64,000 nucleotides of DNA, taken from positions 17,032 through 81,031 of the forward strand of contig JAPPGZ010000045.1 of NCBI GenBank assembly GCA_028874905.1. The letters are read 5' to 3'. Numbering within the stretch: the first letter of the stretch is position 1; every line of letters starts with the position of its first letter. Shown here piece after piece: positions 1 to 8,805 of the stretch. The notes beneath the pieces were generated by a model, which saw only the letters and a program-made list of their open reading frames with translations, ran no database searches and had not been told where the DNA came from. This DNA is from Gemmatimonadota bacterium (GTDB lineage: Bacteria > Gemmatimonadota > Gemmatimonadetes > Longimicrobiales > Gaopeijiaceae). The position numbers and the translations under genes were made by a program.

Positions 1-1440
1 TTCGGCGAGGTCTTCGCCGGGGCCGAGGGTCAGCTGGCCGCGGGCGGCGCCACGGTTACCGCCATCACCCTGCTGCTCATGCTGGGGGCCGCGGGGAAGA
101 GCGCACAGGTGCCGCTGCATGTGTGGCTTCCCGACGCCATGGCGGGCCCCACGCCCGTGTCGGCCCTCATCCACGCGGCGACCATGGTTACCGCTGGCGT
201 GTACATGGTCGCGCGGTCCTCGGTCCTGTACGCGCTCGCCCCGGTCAGCCAGGCGGTCGTCGCGGGCGTCGGCGTGCTCACCGCGCTCGTCGCGGCGACC
301 ATCGCCATTCAGCAATACGACATCAAGAAGGTGCTGGCCTATTCGACCGTTTCCCAACTCGGGTTCATGTTCCTCGCCGCCGGGATCGGTGCCTTCACCG
401 CGGCGATCTTCCACCTCGTCACGCACGCCTTCTTCAAGGCGCTGCTTTTCCTCGGGGCCGGCGCGGTCATCCACTCCATGCACCACGCGGCGCATCACGG
501 GGAGGGGCACCTCGATGAGCAGGACATGCGCAACATGGGCGGGCTGCGGAAGTACATGCCCCTCACCTGCGCGCTCATGTGGATCGCTACCCTGGCCATC
601 GCCGGCATCTGGCCGTTCGCCGGGTTCTTCTCCAAGGACGAGATCATCTGGTACACGGCGGCCTGGGCGGGCGCGGAGTCGAACCCGTTCGGCGCCCTTT
701 ACGCGGTGTACTGGGCTGTCGCGCTGGTCACCGCGCTGATGACCGCCTTCTACATGACCCGCCTGATGGTCATGACCTTCCACGGGACCAATCGCACCGG
801 CGCTGCGGGTGCGGCTCATCTTCACGAGGCCCCGCCCGTGATGACGCTGCCGCTGATCGCGCTCGCCGCGCTGTCAATATTCGGTGGCTGGATCAACGTT
901 CCCGAAGGCCTCCGGGAGTCCTTTGCGGGATTGTTCGGTGTCTTGCCGATGAGCGAATGGCTTCATCACTGGCTGGAACCGGTGACACACGCGGCGGCGG
1001 AGATCCAGGTCGCGGGCTTCGGGGAGGCCGCCCATAGTGCGCCGCTCGGCGGCGGCGAAGTCTCGTGGGCGCTTGCTTCGACGGTGGCTGCCGCGCTCAC
1101 GGTCGCGGTGAGCGCCCGCCTGCTGGGCACGCGCAAATACGTTGCCGCGGCCGCCGACTCGGGCCCCCGGGCGGGGCTTCCGCGGGTTCTCCACGACAAG
1201 TGGTACTTCGACGAGGCTTACGAGGCCGTGATCGTGCGGCCGCTGCTCAGGCTTTCCAGGTGGTGCTGGAGGTTCATCGATGACGTGATCATCGACGGAT
1301 TCGTCAACGCCACCGCTCAGTTCGCGCGTCTTGCCGGCTGGATCATGAGCCTCTTCCAGACAGGCCAGGTGAACATGTACGCATTCGTGCTGACCGTCGG
1401 CGTTCTCCTGGTTCTGGGCACCACGGTCTTCCTGCGGTAA
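1..1440 (+). CDS. nuoL: NADH-quinone oxidoreductase subunit L, 5' end cut off by the window
   Basis: This is the proton-pumping membrane subunit L (ND5) of respiratory complex I. The frame is open from base 1, so the N-terminus lies outside the window. About 479 residues are visible, against roughly 600-650 for the family. The antiporter signature KSAQVPLHVWLPDAM, followed by GPTPVSALIHAATMV, lies near visible residues 35-65 and is diagnostic of NuoL. The distal part carries a hydrophilic segment and ends with a last transmembrane helix, as expected for the lateral-helix region of NuoL. It is followed after 5 bases by nuoM, then nuoN, in the normal order of the end of a nuo operon. Confidence 0.95.
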   Translation, partial: FGEVFAGAEGQLAAGGATVTAITLLLMLGAAGKSAQVPLHVWLPDAMAGPTPVSALIHAATMVTAGVYMVARSSVLYALAPVSQAVVAGVGVLTALVAATIAIQQYDIKKVLAYSTVSQLGFMFLAAGIGAFTAAIFHLVTHAFFKALLFLGAGAVIHSMHHAAHHGEGHLDEQDMRNMGGLRKYMPLTCALMWIATLAIAGIWPFAGFFSKDEIIWYTAAWAGAESNPFGALYAVYWAVALVTALMTAFYMTRLMVMTFHGTNRTGAAGAAHLHEAPPVMTLPLIALAALSIFGGWINVPEGLRESFAGLFGVLPMSEWLHHWLEPVTHAAAEIQVAGFGEAAHSAPLGGGEVSWALASTVAAALTVAVSARLLGTRKYVAAAADSGPRAGLPRVLHDKWYFDEAYEAVIVRPLLRLSRWCWRFIDDVIIDGFVNATAQFARLAGWIMSLFQTGQVNMYAFVLTVGVLLVLGTTVFLR

Positions 1441-1445
1441 CGCCA

Positions 1446-3059
1446 ATGACGGATCTGCTTGCATCGCTCCGGTACGAGGACTGGATCCTCCACGCGCTGA
1501 TATGGCTGCCGCTGGTCGGCATGGCGCATGTCGTCGTCTCGTCGCCTGAAAGGGCGAAGAACCTCGCCTTCGTCTGGTCGTCCATCGTTTTCGTACTCAG
1601 CCTGGGTCTCTGGTGGGGCTACGAGCCGGGCGGCGGCGGGTTCATGCTCGAATCCTCCACGCCGTGGATCGAGTCGTGGGGCGTGAGCTACTCGCTCGGC
1701 GTCGACGGCATCTCCGTCTTCATGGTGATGTTGACGACCTTCACCAGCGCGATCGCCATTCTTGGGTCGTTCGAGTACGTGAAGACGCGCCGCAAGGCGT
1801 TCTACGCGCTCATGCTGCTCCTGGAGACGGGTGTGCTGGGGGTATTCCTCGCCACCGACATCTTCCTGTTCTACGTCTTCTTCGAGCTTACGCTGGTGCC
1901 CATGTACTTCATCGTGGGGATCTGGGGCGGGGAACGACGCATCTACGCCGCCGTGAAGTTCTTCCTCTACACCGCGGTCGGCTCGCTCCTCATGCTGGTG
2001 GCGATCCTCTACATCTACTTCGGAGGCAATGCGGGATCCTTCGGGTACGAAGCGTTCCTGAACGCCGACCTCGGCCTGCGCGAGCAGCTTTGGCTCTTCT
2101 CGGCCTTCGCGCTCGCTTTCGGCATCAAGGTACCCGTATTCCCCCTGCATACCTGGCTGCCCGACGCGCATGTCGAAGCTCCGACGCCCGGTTCGGTCAT
2201 ACTGGCGGCGGTGTTGCTGAAGATGGGCACGTACGGCTTCATGAGATTCCTCCTGCCGTTCTTCCCGGCCGCCGCCCAACACCCGACGGTCGTGGCGGTC
2301 ATGCTGGTGCTCGGAGTGGTCGGCATCATCTATGCGGCGTGGGTCGCCGCCGTCCAGCCGGACGCCAAGAAGCTGGTTGCCTACACGTCGGTGGCCCACA
2401 TGGGGTTCGTGGTGATCGGGATCTTCGCCCTGACGCTCAACGGCCTTCAGGGCGGCATGGTGGTCATGATCAGCCACGGCATCTCGACGGGCGCCCTGTT
2501 CCTGCTTCTCGGAATGATGTACGAGCGGCGGCATACGCGGCTGATCGAGGACTTCGGCGGACTTGGCCGGGCGGCCCCGCTCTTCGCGACGGCTTTCGTG
2601 ATCACGGCACTGGCCTCCATCGGGTTGCCCGGGACGAGCGGGTTCGTGGGGGAGTTCCTGGCCCTGCTGGGAACCTTCGAGACCCATGCGCTTGCAGCGA
2701 TCATTGCCGCCACGGGCGTTGTGTTCGCCGCGTACTACATGTTGCCCATGGTGCAACGCGTCCTCTTCAACAGGCTGGACAAGCCCCAGAACCGGAAATT
2801 CCCGGATCTGTCCAGGCGGGAGATCGTGATTCTGGCACCCATGGTTGCGCTCATGATCGGGATCGGCGTCCACCCCACGCCCATTCTCGAGCGCATGGAA
2901 CCGAGCGTACAGCGGGTGCTTGCGCGGGTCGAGGGAGCGGGCGCCGAACTGGAAACGGCTTCCGAGGAGCCACCGCATATCGGACTCGAGGGGTACGTGG
3001 GAGACGCCCGCTCGGGAGCGGGGGAACGCGTTCCAGGCGCTGCGGCGAGGGAGGACTGA
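1446..3059 (+). CDS. nuoM: NADH-quinone oxidoreductase subunit M
   Basis: This is the antiporter-like, proton-pumping membrane subunit M (ND4) of complex I, 537 residues. It is strongly hydrophobic with many transmembrane segments. Two family landmarks are visible. The first is a glutamate-containing helix, FFELTLVPMYFIVGIWGG, near residue 140. The second is the antiporter motif KVPVFPLHTWLPDAHVEAP near residue 228. The ATG start lies 5 bases after nuoL. The C-terminal 50 residues or so are hydrophilic and low in complexity, somewhat longer than in many homologues. It is co-transcribed with nuoL and nuoN. Confidence 0.96.
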   Translation: MTDLLASLRYEDWILHALIWLPLVGMAHVVVSSPERAKNLAFVWSSIVFVLSLGLWWGYEPGGGGFMLESSTPWIESWGVSYSLGVDGISVFMVMLTTFTSAIAILGSFEYVKTRRKAFYALMLLLETGVLGVFLATDIFLFYVFFELTLVPMYFIVGIWGGERRIYAAVKFFLYTAVGSLLMLVAILYIYFGGNAGSFGYEAFLNADLGLREQLWLFSAFALAFGIKVPVFPLHTWLPDAHVEAPTPGSVILAAVLLKMGTYGFMRFLLPFFPAAAQHPTVVAVMLVLGVVGIIYAAWVAAVQPDAKKLVAYTSVAHMGFVVIGIFALTLNGLQGGMVVMISHGISTGALFLLLGMMYERRHTRLIEDFGGLGRAAPLFATAFVITALASIGLPGTSGFVGEFLALLGTFETHALAAIIAATGVVFAAYYMLPMVQRVLFNRLDKPQNRKFPDLSRREIVILAPMVALMIGIGVHPTPILERMEPSVQRVLARVEGAGAELETASEEPPHIGLEGYVGDARSGAGERVPGAAARED

Positions 3060-3062
3060 CCC

Positions 3063-4580
3063 GTGCTGCTAGACTACACGTCCAGTGCCCACTACGTGCT
3101 TGCGCTTCTGCCGGAGGTAGTGCTCTCCGTTTGGGGGATGGGGATACTGGTCGCCGGGGTTTCCGGGCGACACCAGGGTGGGTCGGGCCAGGAACTCGGC
3201 TGGCTCACGATCGCCGGCCTGGCCTTCGCCGCGCTGGCAAACGGTTGGCTGTATTTCGGAGTTGTCGAAGAGACCGCCACGGCGATGATCGCACTTGATC
3301 GCTTCCGTCTCTTCGCGAACTGGATCTTCCTCCTCGGAGCCGGCTTTGCCATCATCGTTTCGCTGCCGTACGTCGCGCGGCAGAGGCTCCAGGCGGGGGA
3401 GTACTACTCCCTGATCCTGTTTGCTGCCGTGGGGATGATGTTCATGGCTTCGGCCCGGGACCTGATGGTGATCTTCCTGGGGCTGGAACTCATGTCCATC
3501 GGCGTCTACGCCCTGGCCGGCTTCAATCGGCGCGACCGGCGGTCGGCCGAAGCGGGGTTGAAGTACTTCCTCCTCGGCGCATTCGCCAGCGGGTTCCTGC
3601 TGTTCGGGATTGCGCTCGTGTACGGCGCGACGGGGAGCGCCAACATCCAGGTAGTGGCGGATTCGGTGCGAGGTGGCACGGCCGTGGGCGCCCTTATGGG
3701 TCCCGGAGTGGCGCTGCTCGCGATCGGATTCGCCTTCAAGGTCTCCGCCGTGCCCTTCCACATGTGGACGCCGGATGTCTACGAGGGCGCGCCGACCCCG
3801 GTCACCGCCTTCATGGCGGCGTCCGTCAAGGCGGCCGCGTTCATGGCCTTCCTCCGGGTATTCCTGGTAGGCCTGGACGGCCTGTACGACCAGTGGTGGA
3901 CCATCCTCTGGTGGATTGCCGCGGTCACCATGGTCGTGGGCAACGTGATTGCCGTGGTGCAGTCCAATGTCAAGCGCATGCTGGCCTATTCGTCGATCGC
4001 CCACGGCGGGTATCTGCTGGTGGCGCTGGTCGCCGGGAACGACGTGGCGGCGGCCGGGCTCCTCTTCTACCTCCTGGTCTACACGATCATGACCATCGGT
4101 GCCTTCGCGATCGTGGTCACCGTCGGCAACCAGAGCGAGAGCAACTCCAGGATCGAGGACTATACCGGATTCGGGTGGCAGCGGCCGCTGCTGGGGCTCC
4201 TGATGACCGTTTTTCTGCTGTCCCTTGCCGGCTTCCCCGGGACCGCGGGCTTCATCGCGAAGTACTACCTTCTGCTGGGTGCCGCCGAGGCAAGGCTCTG
4301 GGTGTTGGCGGTGATCCTTGTTCTTACGACGGTCGTCTCATACTGGTATTACCTGCGCGTCGCCTGGTACATGTGGATGAAGGAGCCTGAGGCGGCGGAT
4401 GGGCCGCGCGCGGCGGCGGTAACGCCCCTGGCGACGCACATCGTCCTGGTCATCGGCGTGGCGCTGATCATCCTGGGCGGACTGTTCCCCGGAGTGGCCC
4501 TGGACCTGGCGACGGGTTCCGTCGACGGCCTCAGGCAGGCCGTGGGCGAGGCGGCCGCCGCGGCCGCCGCGGGTCCCTGA
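3063..4580 (+). CDS. nuoN: NADH-quinone oxidoreductase subunit N
   Basis: This is the third antiporter-like membrane subunit (ND2) of complex I, 505 residues. The start is a GTG only 3 bases after the nuoM stop, so translation is probably coupled. The family motif KVSAVPFHMWTPDVYEGAP is seen near residue 226, and the rest is a series of hydrophobic helices. The extreme C-terminus is an Ala-rich tail coded by a GC-rich repeat (GCGGCCGCC-like) near 4550-4575. It is the last nuo gene here. The next gene follows after 26 bases on the same strand, so a shared transcript is possible. Confidence 0.95.
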   Translation: MLLDYTSSAHYVLALLPEVVLSVWGMGILVAGVSGRHQGGSGQELGWLTIAGLAFAALANGWLYFGVVEETATAMIALDRFRLFANWIFLLGAGFAIIVSLPYVARQRLQAGEYYSLILFAAVGMMFMASARDLMVIFLGLELMSIGVYALAGFNRRDRRSAEAGLKYFLLGAFASGFLLFGIALVYGATGSANIQVVADSVRGGTAVGALMGPGVALLAIGFAFKVSAVPFHMWTPDVYEGAPTPVTAFMAASVKAAAFMAFLRVFLVGLDGLYDQWWTILWWIAAVTMVVGNVIAVVQSNVKRMLAYSSIAHGGYLLVALVAGNDVAAAGLLFYLLVYTIMTIGAFAIVVTVGNQSESNSRIEDYTGFGWQRPLLGLLMTVFLLSLAGFPGTAGFIAKYYLLLGAAEARLWVLAVILVLTTVVSYWYYLRVAWYMWMKEPEAADGPRAAAVTPLATHIVLVIGVALIILGGLFPGVALDLATGSVDGLRQAVGEAAAAAAAGP

Positions 4581-4606
4581 GTCCCATACGCGGACACCGG
4601 GCTCCG

Positions 4607-5977
4607 ATGCACCTGGCGGACCACGTCTTCCGGCAGTACGACATCCGGGGCATCGTGGGGACGGATCTGACCCCCGCCCTGGCGGAGGCCGTGGGCAGCG
4701 CCTACGCGTCGGAGTTGTGCGCGCAGCTCCCGAGTGCCGCACCGCGTGTCGCCGTGGGCCAGGACAACCGACCCTCGTCTCCCGGGTTGCGGGCCGGTCT
4801 GGTGCGGGGGCTGAAATCGGCGGGATGCGGAGTCCTCCAACTGGGCACCGTTCCGACTCCCGTCACATACTTCAGCGAATACCAATTCGGCACCGACGGA
4901 GCCGTGCAGATCACCGGTTCCCACAATCCGGCCGAGTACAACGGCATCAAGATGACCATGGGGAAGGCGTCGGTGCACGGCGACGGCATCCAGCGCCTCA
5001 GACGTCGCATTCTGGAGTCCGATCTGACCGAGGGGACAGGGTCTTGCGAGCATGTGGATCCGCTTCCCGCCTACGTGGCCGACGTGTCCGCCCGCTTCCG
5101 GCTGTCACGTCCGCTGAGGGTAGTCGTCGACTGTGGGAACGGGGCCGGTTCAGTGGTTGCACAACAGCTTCTGGAAGCCATCGGCCTGGAAGTGATTCCG
5201 CTCTACTGCGAATCGGACGGAACCTTCCCCAATCATCATCCGGACCCGACCGTTGACGAGTACGTCCAGGACCTGATCACGGAAGTACGGACACACCAGG
5301 CCGATGTGGGCATCGGCTTCGACGGCGACGCCGACCGCATCGGAGTTGTGGACGACCGTGGGAGCATCGTGCGGGGCGACATTCTCCTTCTTCTCTTCGG
5401 CCTCGATGTACTGCGGCGCAACGGGATCGGACAGCGTCTGGTCTTCGACGTGAAGTGCTCGCAGGTCCTTGCCGAGGAGTTTGCGCGTGCCGGAGGCGAG
5501 CCTCTGATGTGGAAAACCGGACACTCGCTCATCAAGGAGAAGATGAAGGAGACCGGGGCGCTGGTCGCGGGGGAGCTGTCCGGACACGTCTGCTTTGCCG
5601 ACGACTACTACGGCTTCGACGACGCCCTCTATGCGGCGTGCCGGCTCGCCGCGCTGATCGCGGACGGCGGCCGTCCGCTGTCGCAGGTCGTCGGGGCGTT
5701 GCCCGCCTGCGTCGCGACTCCGGAACTGAGGGTGGAGGTCGCGGAGGAAGACAAGTTCCCGCTCGTGGAACGCGCCGTCCGGCACTTCAGCGACCGCTAC
5801 GACGTGATTGCCGTGGATGGTGTGCGCGTTCAGTTCGGTGACGGATGGGGGCTGATCCGTGCTTCGAACACGCAGCCCGTAGTCGTGGCGCGCTTCGAGG
5901 CCGAGAGCCCGGAGCGCCTCCAGGAGATCCGGGCGACGATGGAGGACTGGCTCCGCCAGGAAGGGGTGCGCATCTGA
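4607..5977 (+). CDS. Phosphomannomutase/phosphoglucomutase
   Basis: This is an alpha-D-phosphohexomutase of 456 residues that interconverts hexose 6-phosphates and 1-phosphates (mannose and/or glucose). All four landmarks are present. The phosphoserine loop is TGSHNPAEYNG with Ser105. The metal-binding loop is FDGDADRIG around Asp239-Asp243. The sugar-specificity loop GELSGH is near 322-327, and the phosphate-binding loop RASNTQP is near 422. The N-terminus VFRQYDIRGIVG is typical of the ManB/AlgC group. It could supply mannose 1-phosphate to the guanylyltransferase at 41246-42331. I cannot tell from sequence alone whether mannose or glucose is preferred. Confidence 0.92.
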   Translation: MHLADHVFRQYDIRGIVGTDLTPALAEAVGSAYASELCAQLPSAAPRVAVGQDNRPSSPGLRAGLVRGLKSAGCGVLQLGTVPTPVTYFSEYQFGTDGAVQITGSHNPAEYNGIKMTMGKASVHGDGIQRLRRRILESDLTEGTGSCEHVDPLPAYVADVSARFRLSRPLRVVVDCGNGAGSVVAQQLLEAIGLEVIPLYCESDGTFPNHHPDPTVDEYVQDLITEVRTHQADVGIGFDGDADRIGVVDDRGSIVRGDILLLLFGLDVLRRNGIGQRLVFDVKCSQVLAEEFARAGGEPLMWKTGHSLIKEKMKETGALVAGELSGHVCFADDYYGFDDALYAACRLAALIADGGRPLSQVVGALPACVATPELRVEVAEEDKFPLVERAVRHFSDRYDVIAVDGVRVQFGDGWGLIRASNTQPVVVARFEAESPERLQEIRATMEDWLRQEGVRI

Positions 5978-6190
5978 GGGGAAGGGGCTGAATCCTCCGC
6001 GTCGGCGCCCTCGCTATCGGGCCGTGCGTGTGATTGTCCCATACAGCTATCCCTCTGGCCCATGGGCCGGTCGATCTTGGGGCACGCCGAAATGCACCCG
6101 CCCATCCCTGAGGGAGTCTCCCGCAGGCCACGAGGGGTGCGGACGGTTGCGACCCGACACCCCATACCGCGAACGGAGGGAGCGGCAACA

Positions 6191-7342
6191 ATGCTCACGC
6201 CGGAGAACCGCCGGAACCGCCAGAAGACCCGATCCCGTTGCGCCGCCCGCCACAAGGGCGAGCCCTACACCATCCCTGGCCAGGTCCTCGGTCTCCTCAT
6301 GGTCCTTGTCGCGTCGGCCTGCGACACGGACGAGACCAGTCCTCCGCCGCCAGCATCCGATCCAGCCTCGCCCCCGGGGTTGGTGGACATAGCGGCGTTC
6401 CACGAAGCGTTCGACGTGATCCAGGAGCTTGAGCTGGAAGAGACCGACCAGGCCATGACAGTGCAGCCGATGGTCAATCCCGGGGGGGACGGCACGTTCC
6501 TGCTGGCGGAGCCGATGGAGGGCCAGGTCAACGTCTACGGCAACGATGGGCGTCTGCGGCGCGTTGTGGGTGGCCGAGGGCAGGGGCCGGGAGAGTTTGT
6601 GTTGCCTCTCGGCGCCCATCGGACTCTCGATGGCGGCATCGTCGTCGCGGACTTCCAGCTTGCCCGACTGACGTTCTTTCCGGGGTCCGGTGAGGATCCT
6701 GAAATCGTCATGTCACCGATCACTACGGTGCAGGGAGCACAGGATCTCGGCGACGATCGGTATCTGCTGACCGGGATGCTGCAGTCCGAGGGGGCACCGA
6801 CGCTTCTGCACATCTGGAACCGCCGAACAGGGGACATCGAACGCAGTTTCCTTCCCATGGGTGTGCCGGAAGAATCCCGCGGCTACGCACTCACGTTTCA
6901 GGGCGCCTTCGCTGCGCTGGAAGCAGACACGATCTGGGCGGGGTGGGCGCTGTCGGACACCCTCTACAAGTTCAGTCGCCAGGGGGATCGCCTGGAGGAG
7001 ATCCCTCTTCCGATGGTGAGGCCCATGGGCACCCTGCCCAGGGCCGGTGAGAGCGTCCCCGATGCCGACGCTGGCGCGGACGCGCTTGACCGGTTTACTC
7101 AGGTGTTCGGGGTGTCCGTGCTTGATGACGGCAATCTGGTGGTGAAGTCCATGCAGTCGCGAGGCACGGATGCCGTTTGGGATCTGGTGATCATCGACCG
7201 GACGGGGCAGCAACTGCTGGGTGCGCCCAACATGCCGCAGCTGTTGGCCGTGGAACAGGGTCTGTTCTACTTCGATGATCCAGCCTCGGTCTTGCCGAAT
7301 CGGTGGCTTGTGGCGCGTTGGAAGGGTGGTCTCAAGCCGTGA
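6191..7342 (+). CDS. 6-bladed beta-propeller lipoprotein
   Basis: A predicted lipoprotein of 383 residues. The ATG at 6191 is preferred over an upstream in-frame ATG at 6062 because GGAGG sits about 11 bases before it. A cationic N-terminus and a hydrophobic stretch then lead to the lipobox VASAC with Cys44. After a Pro-rich linker the sequence shows repeated beta-strand-like blocks. One carries the phrase GRGQGPGEF near residue 132, a hallmark of the 6-bladed beta-propeller family common in Bacteroidota and Gemmatimonadota. Function is unknown, and surface sensing or protein binding is inferred only from the fold. The stop overlaps the GTG start of the thioredoxin-like gene (GTGA). Three small peptide genes follow, so it probably belongs to one operon with them. 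Confidence 0.85.
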   Translation: MLTPENRRNRQKTRSRCAARHKGEPYTIPGQVLGLLMVLVASACDTDETSPPPPASDPASPPGLVDIAAFHEAFDVIQELELEETDQAMTVQPMVNPGGDGTFLLAEPMEGQVNVYGNDGRLRRVVGGRGQGPGEFVLPLGAHRTLDGGIVVADFQLARLTFFPGSGEDPEIVMSPITTVQGAQDLGDDRYLLTGMLQSEGAPTLLHIWNRRTGDIERSFLPMGVPEESRGYALTFQGAFAALEADTIWAGWALSDTLYKFSRQGDRLEEIPLPMVRPMGTLPRAGESVPDADAGADALDRFTQVFGVSVLDDGNLVVKSMQSRGTDAVWDLVIIDRTGQQLLGAPNMPQLLAVEQGLFYFDDPASVLPNRWLVARWKGGLKP

Positions 7343-7899
7343 GGTGGTCAGTCGGACGCAGCCGCGGCATCTGCTCGAATGCCCTCGCCCTGCATCAGGC
7401 CGCAGCCACGCTTCTTCTGGCCTGGATGGCTGCCGGGTGTTCGCCGCGGGACGGCAGGGTCCCTGGTGTCGGGGACAGCATGCCGGGTCTTGAGTTCTCT
7501 GGACGGGGTCCGGTGCTGGCGTGGGTTTTCGACGCCCGGGAGTGTCTGGGATGCACGCTCACGGACCCCGCCAGGACGGTGCGGGCCCTCCAGTATCGGT
7601 TGGGCGAACGGTTCGAGGTGATCGCAGTGGCGGTGGGAGAGAACGGCGACGCGGACCGCGATCTGGTTGCGGGCTTTCTCGGTTTCCAGCGGATTTCGGC
7701 AAGGATCGAGGTGCTTGGTCGATCCGATTACGTCCGAGCGTTCGGACAAGCGGTACCGGGCCTGTTCTACATCACGAACGAGGCCGGGGTGATCGAGGCG
7801 GTGGTGCCGGCGAGCGAAGTCGAGGGCTGGCGCTCTGCGGGGGATTCGCTCGATCTGGCAGGGTTCGTCCAGAGCCTTGGGACAGGTGCAATTCGGTGA
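7339..7899 (+). CDS. Thioredoxin-like lipoprotein with CLGC motif
   Basis: A predicted lipoprotein of 186 residues with a thioredoxin-like fold. The GTG start at 7339 overlaps the preceding stop (GTGA). It gives a hydrophobic signal ending in a lipobox-like MAAGC with Cys34. Residues 60-75 (VLAWVFDARECLGC) fit the beta-strand plus CxxC active site of TlpA/redoxin-like proteins, with Cys69 and Cys72. Later, PGLFYITNEAGVI resembles the cis-Pro strand of this fold. It would act on the periplasmic side of a membrane. The next genes encode peptides with four conserved cysteines each, so a role in their disulfide chemistry is an attractive inference. An annotation as a general redoxin is also possible. 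Confidence 0.75.
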   Translation: MRWSVGRSRGICSNALALHQAAATLLLAWMAAGCSPRDGRVPGVGDSMPGLEFSGRGPVLAWVFDARECLGCTLTDPARTVRALQYRLGERFEVIAVAVGENGDADRDLVAGFLGFQRISARIEVLGRSDYVRAFGQAVPGLFYITNEAGVIEAVVPASEVEGWRSAGDSLDLAGFVQSLGTGAIR

Positions 7900-7906
7900 A
7901 CTGACG

Positions 7907-7924
7907 ACACGGACGGATCCGTGT
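7907..7924 (+). promoter_or_regulatory. Small intergenic hairpin before the peptide genes
   Basis: A perfect 7-bp inverted repeat (ACACGGA and TCCGTGT with a 4-base loop) lies 8 bases after the thioredoxin-like gene. It lies about 40 bases before the first peptide gene. No T tract follows, so it is unlikely to be a full terminator. It may mark an mRNA processing or stability site that lets the peptide genes be expressed at a different level. That role is an inference. Confidence 0.35.
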
Positions 7925-7962
7925 AACTCGGTGTTGACATTTGAAAGAGAGGGAGATTGACG

Positions 7963-8199
7963 ATGAAGAGAAACAGAAGACGTCTTGTGCGCCGCGCCTG
8001 GTTGATGCGCGCTGCGGTCATGGGCGCGGCGGCCGTGTTCTCGGCGGGTGCGCCGGCTGTGGGGGTTCCGGCCGCGGCGGCCGATGTAGAGGCGCGTGGC
8101 GACCAGATATGGGAACACGTAATCGGGATGGGGAAGCTACGCATCTGTTGGGGGATTTGCTGGAGTGGCTGGTGTTGCTACGACAATCCTCACTTCTAA
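7963..8199 (+). CDS. Small secreted Cys-rich peptide 1
   Basis: A 78-residue small protein of no family I can name. ATG at 7963 has GGGAG 7 bases upstream. The N-terminus is strongly basic (MKRNRRRLVRR) and is followed by an Ala-rich hydrophobic segment to about residue 40. That ends in an AxA-type signal cleavage site after Ala40. The predicted mature part is about 38 residues, rich in Trp and Gly. It has four cysteines, Cys62, Cys66, Cys71 and Cys72, in the core ICWGICWSGWCC. The same C-x(3,4)-C-x(4-6)-CC arrangement recurs in the two following genes, which supports it as a real gene. It may be a secreted disulfide-stabilised peptide or a precursor peptide. Confidence 0.72.
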   Translation: MKRNRRRLVRRAWLMRAAVMGAAAVFSAGAPAVGVPAAAADVEARGDQIWEHVIGMGKLRICWGICWSGWCCYDNPHF

Positions 8200-8216
8200 C
8201 AAGAGGGGAAGAGGAA

Positions 8217-8465
8217 ATGCAAAAGACATTCGGAAGAGTTGCAGGCCGCGTGCGGGGCATTCGCGCGGGCGTGAAGGTGTTGGGTCTGGTCGCGGCGCTG
8301 ACAGCGGTCGCGCCGGCGCTACCGGACGACGGCGTGCCGGTCGAGACCGTGGCGAGCGCCCAGTCGGGGCCCCACAAGCTGGTCATCTGGTTTCGCGGAT
8401 TGAAGTTCTGCACCCACTACGCATGTGGCGGAGCCCCGACCTGTTGCGGTCCCGTCCTGTTCTGA
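8217..8465 (+). CDS. Small secreted Cys-rich peptide 2
   Basis: An 82-residue small protein, the second of three tandem paralogue-like genes. ATG at 8217 lies 17 bases after peptide 1 and has a purine-rich AAGAGGGGAAGAGG ribosome-binding region just before it. An Arg/Lys-rich start and a hydrophobic stretch (VLGLVAALTAVAPAL) look like a signal peptide. A likely cleavage site is ASA/QS near residues 47-50. The predicted mature part of about 34 residues contains Cys65, Cys70, Cys76 and Cys77 in the core KFCTHYACGGAPTCC, followed by a short GPVLF tail. There is little identity to peptide 1 outside the Cys pattern and the short Trp/Gly-containing segment before it. Confidence 0.72.
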   Translation: MQKTFGRVAGRVRGIRAGVKVLGLVAALTAVAPALPDDGVPVETVASAQSGPHKLVIWFRGLKFCTHYACGGAPTCCGPVLF

Positions 8466-8509
8466 GCACGAAACACACGGCGGGATTGTTCCCGCAAAAG
8501 GATGACATC

Positions 8510-8758
8510 ATGCAAGGCAAAACGATGGAGTGCTTGGCGACAGCTGCGGCGAGGAGCGCGAAGATCGCGTGCGTTGCGGCGGCGCTGCTGGTCTCCGCGC
8601 CCGGCACTGGAGAACACGCCTCGGTTACCGCGGCATCGGTCAACGGCGACTGGTGGAGGGTACACTTCGGGACCTGGATCCTGTGCCTGCCCATACGCTG
8701 TATGGTTGGCACGCCCTACTGCTGCGACATGTTCTCGCCACCGGGTCCGATGACGTGA
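8510..8758 (+). CDS. Small secreted Cys-rich peptide 3
   Basis: An 82-residue small protein, the third tandem member. ATG at 8510 is preceded by AAAGG at 8497-8501. An ATG at 8525 is an alternative start. The first 42 residues contain Lys and Ala-rich hydrophobic sequence like a signal peptide, with extra cysteines Cys8 and Cys21 in that part. The C-terminal part has WWRVHFG, then Cys59, Cys64, Cys71 and Cys72 in the core ILCLPIRCMVGTPYCC, and a Met/Pro-rich tail. The spacing (C-4-C-6-CC) is the widest of the three. A strong hairpin 48 bases downstream probably ends the transcript. Confidence 0.7.
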   Translation: MQGKTMECLATAAARSAKIACVAAALLVSAPGTGEHASVTAASVNGDWWRVHFGTWILCLPIRCMVGTPYCCDMFSPPGPMT

Positions 8759-8805
8759 CCCGCGCGGCAGGTATGGAAACGCCGTCTCTGTGACGGCGGT
8801 TGTAT

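Noticed and set aside
1317..2978. Long antisense open frame of 553 codons opposite nuoM
   Set aside because: It lies wholly inside the strongly supported nuoM gene, is rich in His, Arg and Glu as expected for shadow frames in GC-rich DNA, and has no recognisable domain.
6057..6068. Palindrome GGCCCATGGGCC upstream of the propeller gene as an operator
   Set aside because: It is perfect but short and made of common GC words. Nothing else about the site supports a binding site.
7934..7962. TTGACA before the first peptide gene as a promoter
   Set aside because: The hexamer at 7934-7939 is a perfect -35, but the position 17 bases later reads TTGACG, not a -10, and a start there would fall inside the gene.
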